Position numbers and translations under genes: made by a program
Shown here: in pieces, positions 59,607 through 64,000 of the stretch
Position numbering within the stretch: position 1 is the stretch's first letter
Layout: each line of letters opens with the position of its first letter
Source: an uncultured Clostridia bacterium
GTDB taxonomy: Bacteria; Bacillota; Clostridia; TANB77; CAG-508
Direction of reading: 5' to 3'
NCBI GenBank assembly: GCA_934155265.1
Contig: CAKPGU010000005.1
Location: forward strand, 1-64,000
Length of the DNA: 64,000 nt
The notes under the pieces: model-generated
What the model was told of the DNA's origin: nothing
What the model saw: only the letters and a program-made list of their open reading frames with translations
Database searches by the model: none

Positions 59607-61988
59607 ATGAACGAGAAAAATGAGTTAAGTTATAGAGATTTAAAAATGGTATGCAACCAAAATATGTTTAATTTTGAAACAACAGAAGAATTAGAACCAA
59701 TAAATGATGGGATTGGGCAAGAAAGAGGAATAAAAGCATTAGAATTTGGAATTAATGTAAATGTAAAAGGATATAATTTGTATATAGAAGGTCCAAGTGG
59801 AGTTGGAAAAACAATGTATACTAAGAATTATTTGGACAGTATTTCTTCTAAAAAGAAAGTTCCAAATGATTGGTGTTATATATATAATTTTCAAAATCCA
59901 AATGAACCAATAGCAATATCACTTCCAGCAGGACAAGGTAAAGAATTTAAAGAAAATATGGATGGATTCATAAAAGAAGTAAAAAAAGACATCAAAAAAA
60001 CTTTTAATGCAGATGATTTTGAAAAAGAAAAAGCATTAATAAAAAAAGAATTTGAAGAAAAAAGAGAAGCAGTGCTTAGTGAACTTAACGAAAAATCACA
60101 AAAACATGGATTTCAAGTTAAATCAGCACAAAATGGAATTTATATGATGCCAATGGTTGATGGAAAAGCCATTCAGGAAGAAGAATTTGATAAATTAGAT
60201 GAAAATATAAAACAACAATATGAAGAAAAATCAGCAATAGTTCAACAGCAAATAATGGATGCTATAAGTGTAATAAAACATATAGAAAGACAATCAGACA
60301 AAAAAGTATCAGAATGGCAATCAAATGTTGCATTATTAACAGTTAATGCACATATTAATTACATCAAATCAAAATATAAAAGAAATAAAAAAATTAATCA
60401 ATTTTTAAATGATGTAAAACAAGATGTATTAAGAAATGTATCATATTTCTTGGAAGAAGATAATCAACAAAATAATACACAAGTGCCACAGGCACAGAAG
60501 AAGCCAGATCCATGTTTGAATTATAGAGTAAATTTATTTATAGATAATAGTAATATGGAAGGTTGTCCAGTAGTAATGGATTCAAATTATTCATATCAAA
60601 ATTTATTTGGAAAATTAGAATATGAAAATTATTATGGAGCTTTAAAAACTGATTTTACAATGTTACAGCCTGGATTGATGCATAAGGCAAATGGGGGATA
60701 TATCATATTCCAAGCAAAAGATTTGCTTGCAAATGGTATATGCTATGAAGAATTAAAAAGAGTATTAAGAGTAAAAGAATTAAGTATAAATAATGCTATG
60801 GAACAACGTTCACAAATGGCAATGATATCTTTAAAACCTGAACCAATTCCATTAAATGTTAAGGTAATAATTATAGGAGATGCTAATATATATCATACAT
60901 TATTATCAGTAGATAGTGACTTTAGAAAATTATTTAAAATTAAAGTAGAATTTGAAGAAACAGCGCCTATAAATGAAGAAAATGTTAATAAATTAGCAAG
61001 GTTTGTTCATACATTTTGCGAACAAGAAGAATTGCCACCATTAAATAAATCAGCAATGGCAAGAATTGTGGAATATGCTTCAAGATTAGCAGGAGATAAT
61101 GATAAATTATCAACAAGATTTACAGAAATTGCACAAGTTGTTGGAGAAGCAGGAACTTGGGCTAAATTGGGCAGAAGTAAAACTGTTACAGAAGATTTTG
61201 TTGATAAAGCATTAGCAGAAAGAGTTGAAAGAATTAAAAAATATGATGCGAAATATGTAGAAATGATAAAAGAAAATACATTATTAATAAATACTAAAGG
61301 CTCTCTTATAGGTGAAATAAATGGACTAACAGTTATGACAATAGGTGATTATTCATTTGGTAAACCAGCAAAAATTACAGTAAATACTTATACAGGAAAA
61401 GAAGGAGTAGTCAATATAGAAAGAGAAGTTGAAATGTCAGGTTCAACACATTCAAAAGGTGTATATATTTTATCAGGATATTTAGGAGAATTATTTGCAC
61501 AAGATATACCATTATGTTTAACTGCAAGTATTTGTTTTGAGCAATTATATAATGGAGTTGATGGAGACAGTGCTTCAAGTACAGAATTATATGGATTACT
61601 ATCAAGCTTATCAGAAATTCCTATCAAACAATCAATTGCAGTAACAGGTTCAGTTAATCAAAAGGGGCAAATTCAGCCAATTGGTGGTGTAAATGAGAAA
61701 ATAGAAGGATTTTTCCAAATATGTAAAATGCGTGGACTTGATGGTTCTCATGGTGTTGTTATACCTATTCAAAATGTTAATAATCTTCAACTTTCTGATG
61801 AGGTTGTTGATGCAGTTAAAAATAAACAATTCCATATTTATGCAATTTCTACAATTGATGAAGGAATTGAAATTTTGACTGGTGTTCCAGCAGGTAAAAA
61901 AGATAAAGAAGGCAATTTTCCAGCTGGTACAGTAAATTATTTAGTGTATGAGAAATTAAAAAAATATGCAAAGGTTTGTGAAAAATAA
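59607..61988 (+). CDS. Lon-type ATP-dependent protease, LonB/YcbZ class (793 aa)
   Basis: A single P-loop (YIEGPSGVGKTMYTKN, residues 54-68) is followed by a helical insert, and the ATPase region continues with GGYIIFQAKDLL and IIGDANIYHTL. The C-terminal Lon protease domain has STHSKGVYILSGYLGELF, the catalytic Ser in NGVDGDSASSTE and Lys in GGVNEKIEGF. The N-terminal LON substrate domain of classical Lon is absent. GGAGG precedes the ATG. The ogg gene follows by 2 bp. Confidence 0.92.
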   Translation: MNEKNELSYRDLKMVCNQNMFNFETTEELEPINDGIGQERGIKALEFGINVNVKGYNLYIEGPSGVGKTMYTKNYLDSISSKKKVPNDWCYIYNFQNPNEPIAISLPAGQGKEFKENMDGFIKEVKKDIKKTFNADDFEKEKALIKKEFEEKREAVLSELNEKSQKHGFQVKSAQNGIYMMPMVDGKAIQEEEFDKLDENIKQQYEEKSAIVQQQIMDAISVIKHIERQSDKKVSEWQSNVALLTVNAHINYIKSKYKRNKKINQFLNDVKQDVLRNVSYFLEEDNQQNNTQVPQAQKKPDPCLNYRVNLFIDNSNMEGCPVVMDSNYSYQNLFGKLEYENYYGALKTDFTMLQPGLMHKANGGYIIFQAKDLLANGICYEELKRVLRVKELSINNAMEQRSQMAMISLKPEPIPLNVKVIIIGDANIYHTLLSVDSDFRKLFKIKVEFEETAPINEENVNKLARFVHTFCEQEELPPLNKSAMARIVEYASRLAGDNDKLSTRFTEIAQVVGEAGTWAKLGRSKTVTEDFVDKALAERVERIKKYDAKYVEMIKENTLLINTKGSLIGEINGLTVMTIGDYSFGKPAKITVNTYTGKEGVVNIEREVEMSGSTHSKGVYILSGYLGELFAQDIPLCLTASICFEQLYNGVDGDSASSTELYGLLSSLSEIPIKQSIAVTGSVNQKGQIQPIGGVNEKIEGFFQICKMRGLDGSHGVVIPIQNVNNLQLSDEVVDAVKNKQFHIYAISTIDEGIEILTGVPAGKKDKEGNFPAGTVNYLVYEKLKKYAKVCEK

Positions 61989-61990
61989 TA

Positions 61991-62857
61991 ATGAAAGAAC
62001 AAATATATAAAATAGAAAATATACAATCATTTGAACTAGCAGATATATTTGACTGTGGTCAATGTTTTAGATGGAATAAACAAGATGATGGAAGTTATAC
62101 AGGTGTATTTAATGAAAATGTAATGAATGTACAGAAAGAAGGCAATACTGTAACTTTTAAAGGAATATGCAATGGAAATATAAAAGAAATAGTTGAAGAT
62201 TATTTTGACTTAAATCGTAATTATGAAGAAATAAAAGAACAACTTTCAAAGATTGATGAAAACGTAAAAACAAGTATAGAATATGGACAAGGAATAAGAA
62301 TATTAAATCAAGATTTATGGGAAATGATAATTTCTTATATAATTTCAGCTAATAATAATATTCCAAGAATAAAAGGAATAATAGAAAGATTAGCTAAAAA
62401 CTATGGAAAAGAGATTGAGTGGAATGGAGAAAAATACTATACATTTCCAACTGTAGAAGAGCTAAAAGATGTTAGTGTAGAAGATTATAGAAAATTAGGT
62501 GCAGGATTTAGAGATATACGTTTATACGAAACTGTTCATATGGTTTTGGATAAAAAAGTAGATTTAGAACAAATGCAAAATAATCCTAATACTTTAGAAG
62601 TAAGAGAACAACTTCTTACATTATCAGGAGTTGGACCTAAAGTGGCAGATTGTATATTATTATTTTCTACATTAAAAAGATTTGAGGTTTTTCCAATTGA
62701 TGTGTGGGTTAGACGTGTTATGAATGAGCTGTATATAAAAAACGAAGATGAAACAAAGGTGAACAAAAAAGAAATTGAAAAGCTTGCACATGATAAGTTT
62801 GGAAGTCTTGCTGGAATTGCACAACAATATTTGTTTTATTGGAAAAGAGAAGCCTAA
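61991..62857 (+). CDS. ogg: 8-oxoguanine DNA glycosylase, OGG1-type (288 aa)
   Basis: The enzyme removes 8-oxoguanine and nicks the strand. FDCGQCFRW near the start is the OGG N-terminal signature. The HhH-GPD motif is LSGVGPKVADCILLF with catalytic Lys in GPKVAD, and the Asp in VFPIDVWVRRVM completes the site. It is coupled to the Lon-type gene. Confidence 0.94.
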   Translation: MKEQIYKIENIQSFELADIFDCGQCFRWNKQDDGSYTGVFNENVMNVQKEGNTVTFKGICNGNIKEIVEDYFDLNRNYEEIKEQLSKIDENVKTSIEYGQGIRILNQDLWEMIISYIISANNNIPRIKGIIERLAKNYGKEIEWNGEKYYTFPTVEELKDVSVEDYRKLGAGFRDIRLYETVHMVLDKKVDLEQMQNNPNTLEVREQLLTLSGVGPKVADCILLFSTLKRFEVFPIDVWVRRVMNELYIKNEDETKVNKKEIEKLAHDKFGSLAGIAQQYLFYWKREA

Positions 62858-62882
62858 AAGTCATTGACTTTTAGGCTTTTTG
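62852..62882 (+). terminator. ogg terminator overlapping the leuS promoter
   Basis: GCCTAAAAGTCA pairs with TGACTTTTAGGC and is followed by five T. The stem begins inside the end of ogg. Confidence 0.85.
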
Positions 62883-62892
62883 CGAGTATAAT
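62864..62892 (+). promoter_or_regulatory. leuS promoter
   Basis: TTGACT lies inside the 3' arm of the ogg terminator and TATAAT 17 bp later. The leuS leader would be only about 30 nt, with no T-box. Confidence 0.7.
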
Positions 62893-62930
62893 AAATGTGT
62901 TAAATTAAAAAACGAGAAAGGGGAATAAAA

Positions 62931-64000
62931 ATGACATATAATTTTAAAGAAGTAGAAAAAAAGTGGCAAAACAAATGGGGAAAAGAAGGAACATTTAATG
63001 CAAAAAATGAGTATTCAAATAAAAAGAAATGGTATGGACTAATAGAATTCCCATATCCATCAGGACAAGGATTACATGTAGGACATCCACGTAGTTATAC
63101 AGCATTAGACGTAATAGCAAGAAAAAGAAGATTACAAGGTTATAATGTCTTATTCCCAATAGGATTTGATGCATTTGGATTACCAGCAGAAAATTATGCA
63201 ATAAAGACAAATGTACATCCAAAAATAACAACAGCAAAAAATATAGAACATTTTACAGAACAATTGAAAGCATTAGGATTTTCATTTGATTGGTCAAGAG
63301 TAATAGATACAACAGATCCAGAATACTACAAATGGACACAATGGATTTTTATTCAATTATATAAACATGGATTAGCATATAAAGCAACAATGCCAATAAA
63401 CTTTTGTACAGGATGTAAAGTAGGATTAGCAAATGAAGAAGTTGTAAATGGTGTATGTGAAAGATGTGGAAGTCCAGTAGTACAAAAAGAAAAATCACAA
63501 TGGATGTTAAAAATTACAGAATATGCACAAAGATTAATAGATGACTTAGATGATGTTGATTATCTAGAAAAAATAAAAACACAACAACGTAATTGGATTG
63601 GCCGTAGTGAAGGAGCAGAAGTTAAATTCAAGATTGCAGATACTGATGAAACATTGACAGTATATACTACAAGACCAGATACATTATTTGGAGCAACATA
63701 TATGGTAGTAGCTCCAGAACACAAATTAATAGAAGAATATTCAAATAAAATAACAAATTTGGAAGAAGTAAAAGAATATCAAAGAAAAGCTGCACTAAAA
63801 TCAGATTTTGAACGTGGTGAAATGAATAAAGATAAAACTGGTGTAGAATTAAAAGGAATAAAAGCAATAAATCCATTAACAAATACAGAAATTCCAATAT
63901 GGGTAGCAGACTATGTTTTATCGTCATACGGAACAGGTGCAATTATGGCAGTTCCAGCACATGATACCAGAGATTTTGAATTTGCAAGTAAATTTAATTT
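62931..64000 (+). CDS. leuS: Leucyl-tRNA synthetase, N-terminal part (continues beyond window)
   Basis: LeuRS charges tRNA-Leu. [20 protein letters not shown] carries the HIGH-type motif (HVGH), [10 protein letters not shown] follows, a zinc module has CTGCK...CERCG, and the CP1 editing domain is entered ([32 protein letters not shown]). About 356 codons are present; the KMSKS loop lies outside. GAAAGGGG precedes the ATG. Confidence 0.96.
   Translation, partial: MTYNFKEVEKKWQNKWGKEGTFNAKNEYSNKKKWYGLIEFPYPSGQGLHVGHPRSYTALDVIARKRRLQGYNVLFPIGFDAFGLPAENYAIKTNVHPKITTAKNIEHFTEQLKALGFSFDWSRVIDTTDPEYYKWTQWIFIQLYKHGLAYKATMPINFCTGCKVGLANEEVVNGVCERCGSPVVQKEKSQWMLKITEYAQRLIDDLDDVDYLEKIKTQQRNWIGRSEGAEVKFKIADTDETLTVYTTRPDTLFGATYMVVAPEHKLIEEYSNKITNLEEVKEYQRKAALKSDFERGEMNKDKTGVELKGIKAINPLTNTEIPIWVADYVLSSYGTGAIMAVPAHDTRDFEFASKFN

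Overview
The window is very AT-rich DNA from a low-GC, Gram-positive, spore-forming member of the Clostridia. The indicators are sigH, a Spo0A-type regulator, CotF-like coat proteins, a BofC-like protein, disA, Mn-dependent pyrophosphatase, AGGAGG-type ribosome binding sites, TTGACA-17-TATAAT promoters and an OLE RNA with its oapA partner. The exact genus cannot be told from the sequence; an uncultured gut or rumen clostridial lineage would fit.

Region 1 (1-12.7 kb) is accessory DNA. A 9.2-kb integrative element lies between two copies of the 3' end of a tRNA-Pro(UGG) gene (3416-3438 and 12663-12685). It has a tyrosine integrase beside the tRNA, matching TTGGCAA arm-type sites at both ends, a replication-initiation gene with a non-ATG start, a 51-aa RHH protein, a serine recombinase, a HTH repressor with palindromic operators, three tandem paralogous small proteins, and three candidate small RNAs. 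One of these pairs with a 34-codon hydrophobic peptide gene and looks like a type I toxin-antitoxin locus. Another looks like antisense control of the rep gene. DNA to the left of 3416 appears to belong to a second element in the same site. It carries four helically phased GTTTCTGCAA repeats and an inverted, diverged copy of the element's zinc-ribbon/TPR membrane-protein module, in which the TPR gene is broken by a stop codon.

Region 2 (12.7-30 kb) is chromosomal: tRNA-Pro, a BI-1 membrane protein, radA-disA (DNA integrity and c-di-AMP), a membrane-anchored cyclophilin, rpsT, then rpiB-tagO-mscL-hslO-ppaC. These are followed by an SH3/NlpC wall hydrolase, comEC, a BofC-like protein, nagZ and an M18 aminopeptidase.

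Region 3 (30-44.5 kb) holds a two-gene unknown operon, a candidate sRNA, the yhaO-yhaN nuclease pair, prfA, pcrA, a Spo0A-like regulator, two small CotF-like proteins, a deoxynucleoside-kinase-like protein, the OLE RNA with oapA, and a GNAT-like/M23 gene pair.

Region 4 (44.5-64 kb) has ruvA-rarA (minus strand), a split TSUP transporter, murI, sigH, a phosphodiester glycosidase-domain protein, cmk and an HD hydrolase. Then comes the ribosome/SRP operon ylxM-ffh-rpsP-khpA-rimM-trmD-(L19 leader)-rplS, followed by a LysR regulator, a LRR protein, a Lon-type protease, an OGG-type glycosylase and the start of leuS. Several intergenic gaps carry short palindromic repeats that recur between loci.
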